Assembly: GCA_964557285.1 (NCBI GenBank)
Contig: CAZKZS010000060.1
Coordinates: 1-19,255 of the forward strand
Direction of reading: 5' to 3'
Source of the DNA: SB15 sp964557285
Lineage (GTDB): Bacteria > Chloroflexota > Anaerolineae > Aggregatilineales > J027
Length of the DNA: 19,255 nucleotides
Below, one piece after another: positions 7,039-14,803 of the stretch. The notes below the pieces were generated by a model. It saw only the letters and a program-made list of their open reading frames with translations. It made no database searches and was not told where the DNA came from. The position numbers and the translations under genes were made by a program. How positions within the stretch are numbered: position 1 is the first letter of the stretch; the number at the start of each line of letters is the position of its first letter.

Positions 7039-9350
7039 GATTGTTGTTCCTCCTTTGCCAGTTGACGAGCTTCATCTTCCAGAGCTGGGGTAGGCGACGG
7101 CATCAGGCCATTGGGCAGGGCAACCATCGTAAAAATGAGCAGCAGCCCAAACGCCATAATCCGATAATCCGCAATCGGGCGCAGCAGTTCCGGTAGCCCA
7201 ATGAGCGCAATTGCCCCCACCACCACGCCGGGGATACTGCCCATTCCGCCGATAATGACCAGCGCAAGGACATTAATCGAAATTTCCAGTGTAAAGTCAT
7301 CCGGGAAAATCGCATTTTGTTGAGAAGCAAACAACATTCCGGCCAGCCCCGCAAAACTCGCCCCAATCGAAAAGGCCAGCAGTTTGGTGTTGACCAGATT
7401 AATACCCATCGCCTGAGCAATATCTTCATCACTTCGCATCGCCAGCCATGACCGCCCCAGCCGCGAATCGCGCAGGCGGAAGGCCACCAGAATCACAATT
7501 ACCGCACCCACAATTGCCAGATACAGCATGGACAGATTGGAAATATCCGTTGGTGTTCCCGACGGTACGGCTTTAGGCACGCCAATCGCACCCGACGGCC
7601 CGCCGGTGACATTATCCAGATTTTTGAGAAACAGTCCGATAATTTCCCCAAATCCAAGCGTGACAATTGCCAGATAATCTCCGCGCAGCCGCAGCACCGG
7701 AATACCCAGCAGGACTCCCGCAAAAGCCGCGACCAGCATCGACACCGGAATGGCGACCAAAAAGGATGAAAAGGCATATACACTATCAAACACCCCCGCT
7801 TCTGCCAGCACAAAACGCAGCAGGAATGTCACCACAACGGACACTACTACAATGCCCAGTGAGATGAGCAACGTTGAGCCTTTTGAAATGCCTGCCGTCC
7901 GTTCCATACGGTTTTGGCGCAGCCGCGCCCCCAGCAGCGCAATGACCGGAGCGACCACAATGGCTATGACCAGCCCCCACCCCACCAGATTTAAATGGTC
8001 AAGGCTGAGCTTGTGGCGGTCATTTTCCAGCGCGATAAATGCGAAGGCATACGCGCCAATGGCATAAAAAGCCACATAACCCAGGTCAAGCAGACCCGCG
8101 TACCCCACCACAATATTCAGGCCAATGCCAAACATGATAGAACGTGTAACCCGTCCCATCACGGCCGTTTGATACTGATTCATAAACAGGGGGGTAATAA
8201 GAATGGTCGCCAGCGCAATTACCACCACAAAGGTAGTCTCAAAGGATTCGGGACGCTGATTGGCATAACTCACATAAACAAGCGCGGCAACTCCCATGAC
8301 CAGCACAGCAAGCATCGAAAGTGCCTGGTTGATGGTGCTGTCTTCGCTCGGCAAAATGAACCGGACATTGTGAGCATCAATGCGCCAGAGTGCCAGCAGG
8401 ATGATAAAAATTAAAACGCCTGCGGTTAGCGCGATACGGACTGCATAATTCAAACTGGATGGCTCGCGCCGCACCCGTTTAAGAGCCAGCAAACTGGTGA
8501 TGATAATCAGAAAACCCAGCGCTAGCTGGATACTCGTTCCGTCAATCAGCGATTGAGAAGTCAGGCCAAGCTGCCGATTGATGTTAAAAATGTAGATGGG
8601 TTCTTCATAACCAATCGCCTGAAAAACTTCATTTTCTGCGGTGTGATGCGAAACGGTAGCCCAGAACATCAGGAAAATAAAAAACGGCAGCAGCAGCAAA
8701 AACCAGTGTCCGATGACAGGCAGCGCATTTCCGACGCGGGTGGTGTTCATTTGTTCGTTGGTTCGCTGGCGAATCGTTTGCCAGTCTACCCGATGGTACA
8801 GGTTGTAGGCTGCACCGCCCCAGAAGGAGGCATTGACCAGCAGGGCCGCCAGCCCGATCAGACCGCCGATGTGCAGCCCGAAAAGGCTGACAATGGCGTA
8901 TTTCTCTTTAAAAGAAAGACGCATCGGGTCGGTACGCTGTGGCACATCTTCGTCATATTCCCCTGTAATTGGATTTGGGTCGGGGTTAGGAAACAATTCC
9001 TCATCAGGAATCCCTGACAGCACATGAATCGGGTAGGTATTCATTTTATCCAGCATCTGGCGCTGGACATCAATATTCTTTGCGTGCCAGTGATTGATCA
9101 CCGCCAGAAACGACAGCAGCACCACCCCTGCCGTGAATCCCTGAATCAGCGTTGTGCTTATCCAGGTACGGTAATCGTTCAGGGGGATTTTCCGTGCCGT
9201 GCGCCAGCCCAGGTAAAAGGTCAGCAGCAGGAAAATCGGCACGGCCAGACCCGCCAGTTGTTCGCTGTCATCAGAAGGCAGGCCGATGAGAGTCAGAAAA
9301 ACCAGTCCCATCCCCAGATAAAAGCCCGTTTGAATTCCTTTACGGAGCAT
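7035..9350 (-). CDS. livM: Greatly enlarged LIV-type permease LivM
   Basis: The second membrane permease of this importer is 771 residues, about twice the usual 300-420. The recognisable LivM core runs from about residue 390 to 750: GIGLNIVVGYAGLLDLGYVAF (408-428), LRLRGDYLAIVTLGFGEI (553-570), DNVTGGPSGAIGVP (579-592), SRLGRSWLAMRSDEDIAQAMGIN (629-651) and VLALVIIGGMGSIPGVVVGA (694-713). Before it stand about 385 residues with seven or so hydrophobic segments and a polar loop near 90-148 that I do not recognise. The core itself carries an insertion near 441-530 with an additional membrane pair. The frame is uninterrupted and there is no internal stop or obvious joint, so this looks like a real fusion or expansion. 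It starts one base after livH ends. Confidence 0.93.
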   Translation of the reverse strand: MLRKGIQTGFYLGMGLVFLTLIGLPSDDSEQLAGLAVPIFLLLTFYLGWRTARKIPLNDYRTWISTTLIQGFTAGVVLLSFLAVINHWHAKNIDVQRQMLDKMNTYPIHVLSGIPDEELFPNPDPNPITGEYDEDVPQRTDPMRLSFKEKYAIVSLFGLHIGGLIGLAALLVNASFWGGAAYNLYHRVDWQTIRQRTNEQMNTTRVGNALPVIGHWFLLLLPFFIFLMFWATVSHHTAENEVFQAIGYEEPIYIFNINRQLGLTSQSLIDGTSIQLALGFLIIITSLLALKRVRREPSSLNYAVRIALTAGVLIFIILLALWRIDAHNVRFILPSEDSTINQALSMLAVLVMGVAALVYVSYANQRPESFETTFVVVIALATILITPLFMNQYQTAVMGRVTRSIMFGIGLNIVVGYAGLLDLGYVAFYAIGAYAFAFIALENDRHKLSLDHLNLVGWGLVIAIVVAPVIALLGARLRQNRMERTAGISKGSTLLISLGIVVVSVVVTFLLRFVLAEAGVFDSVYAFSSFLVAIPVSMLVAAFAGVLLGIPVLRLRGDYLAIVTLGFGEIIGLFLKNLDNVTGGPSGAIGVPKAVPSGTPTDISNLSMLYLAIVGAVIVILVAFRLRDSRLGRSWLAMRSDEDIAQAMGINLVNTKLLAFSIGASFAGLAGMLFASQQNAIFPDDFTLEISINVLALVIIGGMGSIPGVVVGAIALIGLPELLRPIADYRIMAFGLLLIFTMVALPNGLMPSPTPALEDEARQLAKEEQQS

Positions 9351-9351
9351 G

Positions 9352-10890
9352 TTAAACCTTCTTTCCTACTGTTCGTTCACCCAGGATTCCGGTGGGGCGG
9401 AAAATGAGCACCAGTACCAGCAGGCTGAAGGCAATCACATCCTGCCACTTAAAATCAAAACCGAGCATCTGCGGTCCCAGCGCTTCGACCACACCGAGGA
9501 AAAAGCCGCCGAACATCGCGCCAGGGATATTCCCAATGCCACCCAGCACCGCCGCCGTAAATGCTTTTAAACCGGGGGTAAACCCAAACCGAAAGTTGAT
9601 GTTATCGCCGCGCAGCCCAAGCATGACTCCGGCCACACCCGCCAGAGATGCTCCTAACATGAAGGTGAACACAATCACGCGGTCAACATCAATGCCCATT
9701 AGCGCGGCAGTGGGTTTATCTTCGGCAACTGCACGCATAGCCTTGCCCATTTTGGTGTACTGCACAATGAAATAGAGCATCCCCATCAGCGCAATAGAGG
9801 AAATTACGATGACCGTGCCAACAATACTCACGGGCAGCGTGCCAAGACTGCCGAGACTAATATCATAACTTTTGGGGTCGTTGAGCAGGCTGATTCTGTC
9901 GTAATTGCGGGGGGTGGGGCCAAAAATCCTTAAGGCGACCTGCTGGAAAAAAATAGATGCGCCAATCGCACTAATCAAGGGGGCAAGACGTGGGGCAGCC
10001 CGCAGAGGACGGTAGGCAACCCGTTCCAGCAAAATCGAGAGCAGCATGGAAGTGGTCATGCCGACCAGCATCACAAACAGCACTCCCACAATGGTGATGA
10101 CCAGCAGGTAAAACTGCGGCGCGTATCCGCCCAACCCGACCAGCGCCCCATACCCGATAGCGATTCCAATCAAAAAGCGGACGGGCAGCGACATGATGGT
10201 AAATACCCATGTTGGGGCTTGGAAATTAATTTCTTTGCGCTGGTTGTACCCGTCCGCCAGTTTATCCAGAGGCAAAAACAGAATCCCAATCGCTACTGGA
10301 ATGACAAAAGCCGATACCACCGCCGCACCGGATTCAAAACTGCGTTCGCCGTTGCTGACCAGAAACTGCATTGCCATATAGCCGGAATACGCGCCAAACA
10401 TCATGACTTCGCCATGTGCAAAGTTAATCATGAGCAAGATGCCATACACCAGGGTATAACCGAGTGCTACCAGCGCATACACCCCGCCGCGTATCAGGCC
10501 GTTGACCAACAAACTTGACCAGGTAACAAAAGTTTGTGGGCTGTCCTCTGTCACGGATACCACACGCATAGCAAAAACCAGCATTAACACTGCCCCCAGG
10601 AAATTCAGGATGAGAGGGGCAACAGGGCGGTTGCTGCGGTCCGTCAGGCGGCGGTAAACCTCAACAAAAAAAATCAACCCTGCTATCACAAAGGCAATAT
10701 GGGCATAGGCTAAGGCGTTGGAAACATCGCTTACCCACCTGGCAGGATTTTCACCAAATAAACCAGAAGTTTCACCAATTACCCAGAATACCCGAAAAAA
10801 CGCTACCACTATTGAATAAAGCAGGTAGCGGCCGCTGAGAGGAACTGCATCCATCAGCGCCAGCCTGCCTGTTACGTTAAGAGCCGTCAT
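9352..10890 (-). CDS. livH: Enlarged LIV-type permease LivH
   Basis: The first permease of the second LIV importer is 512 residues, against about 290-340 for ordinary LivH. The core starts near residue 125: NGLIRGGVYALVALGYTLVYG (130-150), MINFAHGEVMMFGAY (154-168), VAYRPLRAAPRLAPLISAIGAS (291-312), MGKAMRAVAEDKPTAALMGID (381-401) and LKAFTAAVLGGIGNIPGAMFGG (441-462). Extra parts are an N-terminal stretch of about 120 residues with three or so membrane helices, and an insertion at about 178-262. That insertion adds helices between the INFAHGE segment and the conserved LLERVAYRPLR. It begins 14 bases after the lipoprotein binding protein, with TAGGAG overlapping the preceding stop. It must pair with the equally enlarged LivM downstream. 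Confidence 0.94.
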   Translation of the reverse strand: MTALNVTGRLALMDAVPLSGRYLLYSIVVAFFRVFWVIGETSGLFGENPARWVSDVSNALAYAHIAFVIAGLIFFVEVYRRLTDRSNRPVAPLILNFLGAVLMLVFAMRVVSVTEDSPQTFVTWSSLLVNGLIRGGVYALVALGYTLVYGILLMINFAHGEVMMFGAYSGYMAMQFLVSNGERSFESGAAVVSAFVIPVAIGILFLPLDKLADGYNQRKEINFQAPTWVFTIMSLPVRFLIGIAIGYGALVGLGGYAPQFYLLVITIVGVLFVMLVGMTTSMLLSILLERVAYRPLRAAPRLAPLISAIGASIFFQQVALRIFGPTPRNYDRISLLNDPKSYDISLGSLGTLPVSIVGTVIVISSIALMGMLYFIVQYTKMGKAMRAVAEDKPTAALMGIDVDRVIVFTFMLGASLAGVAGVMLGLRGDNINFRFGFTPGLKAFTAAVLGGIGNIPGAMFGGFFLGVVEALGPQMLGFDFKWQDVIAFSLLVLVLIFRPTGILGERTVGKKV

Positions 10891-10904
10891 GCTCCAAAAT
10901 ACTC

Positions 10905-12167
10905 CTAATTTGTACTCGAAACCTGTAATTCTTCAGGTACATCGACCTTAACCCATGTTCCCTGTTCTGCTCTGAAAATATCAATGACTGCGTTCCCACA
11001 ATCACCCTGGTCGTCGCAGTTGATCATCCCACTGACCCCCTCCATATCAGCCGTTTGCCGCACCGCCTGGATGAGCGCCTCCCGGTCAATCACGATTTTT
11101 CCGTTTTCGTCCAGCACAGCAATGGATTCTAATGCCTGCAAAATCATATTGGTGGCATCATACGCCTGGGCATGGAACGGCCCTAACTCGTCCGGTCTGA
11201 CGCCAAAGGCTTCTTCATAGGCCAGGTCAAAATCGGCATTGAGGGTTTCATCCCCAATCTGAGCGCCAAAAGAAACGTAAATTCCATCGGCGGCTTCTCC
11301 AGCTAAATCCAGAAAATCCTGGTTGTATACGCCGTCATCAGAGAAGAAAATCGTTTCTTCCAACCCTGTTTCAAGCATCTGCTGCACAATCAGCGCAGCC
11401 TGATTCTGATACCCACCAAAATAAATCAGGTCGGGTTGTTGTTCGGCGATGACAGTCAAGAGAGGGCGGTAATCCTGCTCATCAGGATCAATGACCTCAA
11501 ACACGGCGACTTCGCCGCCGAGGTCTTGAAACGTATCCGAAACCGTAGTTGCTAATCCTTCGCCGTAGCTGGAGTTGTCGTGCAAAACGGCAATACGGCG
11601 GGCATCCAGTTCATTGTAAATAAAACGGGCGGCCACGACGCCTTGAATGTTGTCGTTAAAAGCCACCCGGTTGGTCACATTCAGCCCGCGTGCGGTAAAT
11701 GCCCCCGCCGTCGAACTGGGGGATACCATCGGAATACGGGCTTCCTCATAAATATCCGAAGCGGGAATCGACGCACCGGAGCAAACATGCCCCACGACCG
11801 CGTATAAATCCGGGTCAGAGGCGAATAAATTGGCAACGGACGTTGCGCCTTCGCCTGTACACTGGTCGTCCTCAATCACTAATTCAATCTGATAACCCAG
11901 CAGCCCTCCTCTGGCATTAAACTGGTCAACCGCCAACTGTGCGGCCTGGGCAATATCCAGTCCCGGCGCGGGAATCACATTACTTAAATCGGTTGCCAGT
12001 CCGATTTTGATGACTTTTTCTTCTGGAATCGCAGTGGGGGAGGCTTCCGGGGTAGAAACCTGAGCGACTTCGGTGACTTCCTGTGTTTTTTCTTCTTTCC
12101 GGTCATCATCCTGGCAGGCGCTTAAAATGAGGATAAAAACCAGCCCAAGTAATAAAAACCGCTGCAT
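10905..12167 (-). CDS. LIV-type substrate-binding lipoprotein (paralogue B)
   Basis: This is the membrane-anchored binding protein of the second importer, 420 residues. The signal peptide ends in lipobox LSAC with the lipidated cysteine at residue 18. A polar linker rich in D, E and K follows. The binding domain then runs IGLATDLSNVIPAPGLDIAQAAQLAVDQFN, VVGHVCSGASIPASDIYEEARIPMVSPSSTAGAFTARG, VAVLHDNSSYGEGL-like hinge region, and YFGGYQNQAALIVQQM. Two cysteine pairs (DDQC/GHVC and NCDDQGDC) are shared with the protein at 12296-13525 and may form disulfides. It has its own promoter and sits directly before livH. It is a tandem duplicate of its upstream neighbour, with the strongest identity across the ligand-facing segments, so similar ligands are likely. 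Confidence 0.95.
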   Translation of the reverse strand: MQRFLLLGLVFILILSACQDDDRKEEKTQEVTEVAQVSTPEASPTAIPEEKVIKIGLATDLSNVIPAPGLDIAQAAQLAVDQFNARGGLLGYQIELVIEDDQCTGEGATSVANLFASDPDLYAVVGHVCSGASIPASDIYEEARIPMVSPSSTAGAFTARGLNVTNRVAFNDNIQGVVAARFIYNELDARRIAVLHDNSSYGEGLATTVSDTFQDLGGEVAVFEVIDPDEQDYRPLLTVIAEQQPDLIYFGGYQNQAALIVQQMLETGLEETIFFSDDGVYNQDFLDLAGEAADGIYVSFGAQIGDETLNADFDLAYEEAFGVRPDELGPFHAQAYDATNMILQALESIAVLDENGKIVIDREALIQAVRQTADMEGVSGMINCDDQGDCGNAVIDIFRAEQGTWVKVDVPEELQVSSTN

Positions 12168-12201
12168 TTGTTTCCTTCCAAAAAAGACAATAGTTAGGGG
12201 G

Positions 12202-12230
12202 ATTATAAGGGGTTAGGAAGGGCGAATCAA
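12202..12230 (-). promoter_or_regulatory. Sigma70-like promoter for the lipoprotein binding protein and liv permease operon
   Basis: On the - strand TTGATT (12225-12230) and a perfect TATAAT (12202-12207) are separated by exactly 17 bases. Transcription would begin near 12195, about 28 bases before the ATG at 12167, whose GGAAGGA ribosome site lies in that leader. The -35 lies only ten bases past the T-run of the terminator of the upstream gene. Confidence 0.65.
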
Positions 12231-12240
12231 CAAATTTGTG

Positions 12241-12273
12241 AAAAAAAGCAGACAGCCGCATTGGGCTGCCTGC
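12241..12273 (-). terminator. Rho-independent terminator after binding protein A
   Basis: On the - strand a ten-pair stem (arms 12264-12273 and 12248-12257, one G-U pair, six-base loop) is followed at once by seven T (12241-12247). It begins 22 bases after the binding protein stop, so it would end a monocistronic message for that gene. Confidence 0.88.
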
Positions 12274-12295
12274 AAAAATACTTTAATGCAAAGGT

Positions 12296-13525
12296 CTATT
12301 CGGCTTCGGACGAGACCTGAAGTTCTTCGGGAACTTCAACTTCAACCCATTCGCCACCTTCAGCCGTAAAGACGGCAATGGTCGCCGAGCCGCAGTCACC
12401 GTTTTCATCGCAGGTGACAAGGCCGCTAAGCCCTTCGTAGTCGGCGGTAGCACGCACGGCGGCAATCAGTTCTTCGCGGTCAATGACCAGATTGCCCGCG
12501 TCATCTAGGGTAGCAACGGAATTCAGCGCGTTCAAAATCACATTCGCTGAGTCATATGCCTGGCCGTGGAACGGACCGAGTTCGCTGGGCGCAACACCGA
12601 ATTTTTCTTCGTAACGTTCGGCAAAGGCTTCCAGAGCATCGGGGTCGCCGACCTGAGCGCCAAAGGTTACATATGTACCTTCAGCAGCATCACCCGCCAG
12701 TTCGAGATAAGTAGCGGTGTACACACCATCGTCTGAGAAGAAAACGGTGTCTTCCAGCCCAACTTCGGCCATCTGCTGAACAATCAAAGCGGCCTGCGCT
12801 TCATATCCGCCCAGGTAAATCAGGTCGGGTTCTTCGCCTGCCAGAACGGTCAGCACCGGACGGAAATCCTGTTCTTCGGGGTCAACCACTTCAAACGTAA
12901 TGACTTCGCCGCCCAGTTCTTCAAAGGTTTCGGCAACAGTGCTGGCAAGTCCTTCGCCGTAGCTGGTATTGTCATGCAGAACGGCAATCCGCTGAGCGCC
13001 CAGTTCGTTAAAAATGAAACGGGCAGCCACTACACCCTGAATGTTGTCGTTAAACGCCACACGGTTCACCACATCCAGACCCCGCGCCGTAAACGCGCCA
13101 GCCGTCGAGCTGGGGGAAACCATCGGGATACGGGCTTCCTGGTAGACTTCGGAGGCCGGAATCGACGCACCGGAGCAAACATGGCCCACAACGGCCATAA
13201 TCTGCGGGTCGGAAACAAAGAGGTTGGCAACGGAGGTCGCATCTTCACCCACGCACCGGTCATCTTCAACGACCAGTTCGACGGTGAAACCTTGCAAACC
13301 GCCTGCTTCGTTAAATTCATCGACCGCAAGCTGAGCAGCGTTGGCAATATCCTGACCGGGGGCGGGAATGAGATTGCTCAGGTCAGTTGCCAGGCCAATT
13401 TTGACCGTATCGCCGGGCGCAAACGTGACGGCGGTTTCTTCCTGTGCCACGCGGGAAGCGAGGACAGGCGTCACTGCCACCAATACTACTAACATCATTA
13501 CCAGAAAGGGTAATTTACGACGCAT
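12296..13525 (-). CDS. LIV-type substrate-binding protein (paralogue A), secreted or N-terminally anchored
   Basis: This solute-binding protein of 409 residues has the type I periplasmic-binding fold. It starts with a Sec signal (MRRKLPFLVMMLVVLVAVTPVLA, likely cut near residue 23-27) and, unlike its paralogue, has no lipobox. The mature domain repeats the paralogue's signatures: IGLATDLSNLIPAPGQDI, VVGHVCSGASIPAS, ARIPMVSPSSTAGAFTARG, HDNTSYGEGL, FFSDDGVY and LGPFHGQAYDSANVIL, plus the two cysteine pairs. It ends VPEELQVSSEAE against VPEELQVSSTN. AAGGAGA lies eight bases before the ATG. A terminator follows directly, so it is made as a separate and possibly abundant message. If the cell has no outer membrane, the uncut signal might serve as an anchor. 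Confidence 0.95.
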   Translation of the reverse strand: MRRKLPFLVMMLVVLVAVTPVLASRVAQEETAVTFAPGDTVKIGLATDLSNLIPAPGQDIANAAQLAVDEFNEAGGLQGFTVELVVEDDRCVGEDATSVANLFVSDPQIMAVVGHVCSGASIPASEVYQEARIPMVSPSSTAGAFTARGLDVVNRVAFNDNIQGVVAARFIFNELGAQRIAVLHDNTSYGEGLASTVAETFEELGGEVITFEVVDPEEQDFRPVLTVLAGEEPDLIYLGGYEAQAALIVQQMAEVGLEDTVFFSDDGVYTATYLELAGDAAEGTYVTFGAQVGDPDALEAFAERYEEKFGVAPSELGPFHGQAYDSANVILNALNSVATLDDAGNLVIDREELIAAVRATADYEGLSGLVTCDENGDCGSATIAVFTAEGGEWVEVEVPEELQVSSEAE

Positions 13526-13590
13526 AGATTCTTCTCCTTAAAAGACAAATTTTGACTAGCTCATAGCATATTAACATTCTGCCGAAAGGC

Positions 13591-13620
13591 TTGCCACAAA
13601 TTCATGTGTATTTTTAATAC
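13591..13620 (+). promoter_or_regulatory. Possible promoter for the PLD-VTT unit
   Basis: TTGCCA (13591-13596) and TAATAC (13615-13620) are 18 bases apart on the + strand, about 55 bases before the PLD start codon. The spacing is acceptable and both hexamers are fair matches to the sigma70 consensus. The -10 falls within a palindrome (13606-13622). I found no equally good promoter for the leftward gene in this gap. Confidence 0.4.
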
Positions 13621-13622
13621 AC
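13606..13622. repeat. Small palindrome in the divergent intergenic region
   Basis: GTGTATT, three T, AATACAC: a perfect seven-base inverted repeat with a three-base centre. It covers the putative -10 of the rightward promoter and lies about 80 bases before the leftward binding protein gene. It could be an operator for one or both genes, or chance in A/T-rich DNA. Confidence 0.4.
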
Positions 13623-13675
13623 TTGTACAAATTCTCATTTCGGGGCAAGATGGAACGGTTTACTTGAGGGAAACC

Positions 13676-14803
13676 ATGTCGAATACCTTTCAACTGCTGG
13701 TGGGAGCAGAGGCGTTTGTTCGGGAATTTGCCGCCAGTATCCCCCACTGCAAAACCCGGCTTTTTGTCCAGTTTTCGACCTTTGAAGGCGATTCCAGTGG
13801 GCAGACTTTCGCGGATTTCCTGCTGAACCGCGCTCAGCATGGCGTGGATGTACGGATGCTGTTGGATTGTTACAGCGAAGTGGTTCTCAGCGATATTTAT
13901 CCCATTTTTATCCACAAAATGAAACAGGTGCGGCAGGAACGCGCTCAAACTCATCAGCTTTTACATAGTCTGCGGAATCAGGGGATTCAGATTCAGCGTA
14001 CCGCGCCGCCCGGCCCTTTTGGAATTTATATGCTGCACCGTGACCACAAAAAAATGGTCATTCTGGATGATCATACGGCTTTTGTCGGCGGCATTAACGT
14101 TTCTGACCATAACTATGCCTGGCATGATTTTATGGTCAAAATTCAGGGGCCGCTGGTACAGGATTTAATGACCGATTTTTGCTCCACCTGGAATGGTGCG
14201 ACTCAGCCTTTTGACACCCCTGTTCCTGGGGGGGATTTTATTTTGAATCAATGTGCCGGACGCTACCCTATTTTTGAAGAAATCCTGAGGATGATTGACC
14301 AGGCGGAATCCAGTATTGTGATTGAGTCTCCCTATTTACTGGGGGATAGAATCGAAAATGCGCTGGCTGCTGCCGCCGAACGTGGGGTTCAAATGACCAT
14401 TATCATGCCTTACCACAACAATAAGTGGATTTACCGATTCTGGGTGCGAACGCTGCACCGTCGTCTGGCACACCCCAACGTCACTATTTACGGCTATCAG
14501 GGGCGGCATCATATGACTCATGCCAAACTGGTGCTGGTAGACAACCAACGGGCAACCTTTGGCTCACTCAATATGTTTGAACTGGAAGGGGCAACCCAAA
14601 AAGAACTTAATGTATTTACCAGCAATCCCGATTTTATTGCCCAATTGCAGGCGCTTATTCAGGCCGACATCCAAAAAAGTGTGGCTTTGTCACCCCCGCG
14701 CTACGCCTGGGGACGTTTTACGTATCGTATGGCATACAAATTTTTCACCCGATGGAATCAACATCTGTTGAAAAATGCGTCCTGGAGGGCAACCTATTGT
14801 TAA
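13676..14803 (+). CDS. Phospholipase D superfamily protein, cardiolipin-synthase-like
   Basis: A protein of 375 residues with two HKD catalytic motifs: HKKMVILD (H124, K126, D131) followed by FVGGINVSD, and HAKLVLVD (H282, K284, D289) followed by FGSLNMF. This bilobed arrangement fits cardiolipin synthases of the ClsB type, which join phosphatidyl groups at the membrane. The two N-terminal membrane helices of ClsA are absent and the protein has no signal peptide, so it would work at the inner face. I start it at the ATG at 13676, which has GAGGG five bases upstream, rather than at 13604, where no site is seen and the codons run through the promoter region. The next gene overlaps its end by seven bases. 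Other PLD-fold transferases or nucleases are possible. Confidence 0.87.
   Translation: MSNTFQLLVGAEAFVREFAASIPHCKTRLFVQFSTFEGDSSGQTFADFLLNRAQHGVDVRMLLDCYSEVVLSDIYPIFIHKMKQVRQERAQTHQLLHSLRNQGIQIQRTAPPGPFGIYMLHRDHKKMVILDDHTAFVGGINVSDHNYAWHDFMVKIQGPLVQDLMTDFCSTWNGATQPFDTPVPGGDFILNQCAGRYPIFEEILRMIDQAESSIVIESPYLLGDRIENALAAAAERGVQMTIIMPYHNNKWIYRFWVRTLHRRLAHPNVTIYGYQGRHHMTHAKLVLVDNQRATFGSLNMFELEGATQKELNVFTSNPDFIAQLQALIQADIQKSVALSPPRYAWGRFTYRMAYKFFTRWNQHLLKNASWRATYC
14784..14789 (+). promoter_or_regulatory. Ribosome binding site deciding a TTG start
   Basis: GGAGGG inside the 3' end of the PLD gene stands seven bases before a TTG at 14797 that is in frame with the VTT gene. The in-frame ATG at 14752 has no such site, so the TTG is the more credible start. 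Confidence 0.65.

Noticed and set aside
6208..7065. Long open frame of 285 codons on the + strand
   Set aside because: It lies wholly opposite livG and the start of livF, which have complete ABC ATPase motifs. The + strand product has no recognisable domain and its composition is that of an antisense shadow.
14752..14796. ATG start for the VTT-like protein
   Set aside because: No ribosome binding site precedes it, and it lengthens the overlap with the PLD gene to 52 bases. The TTG at 14797 has GGAGGG at ideal distance.
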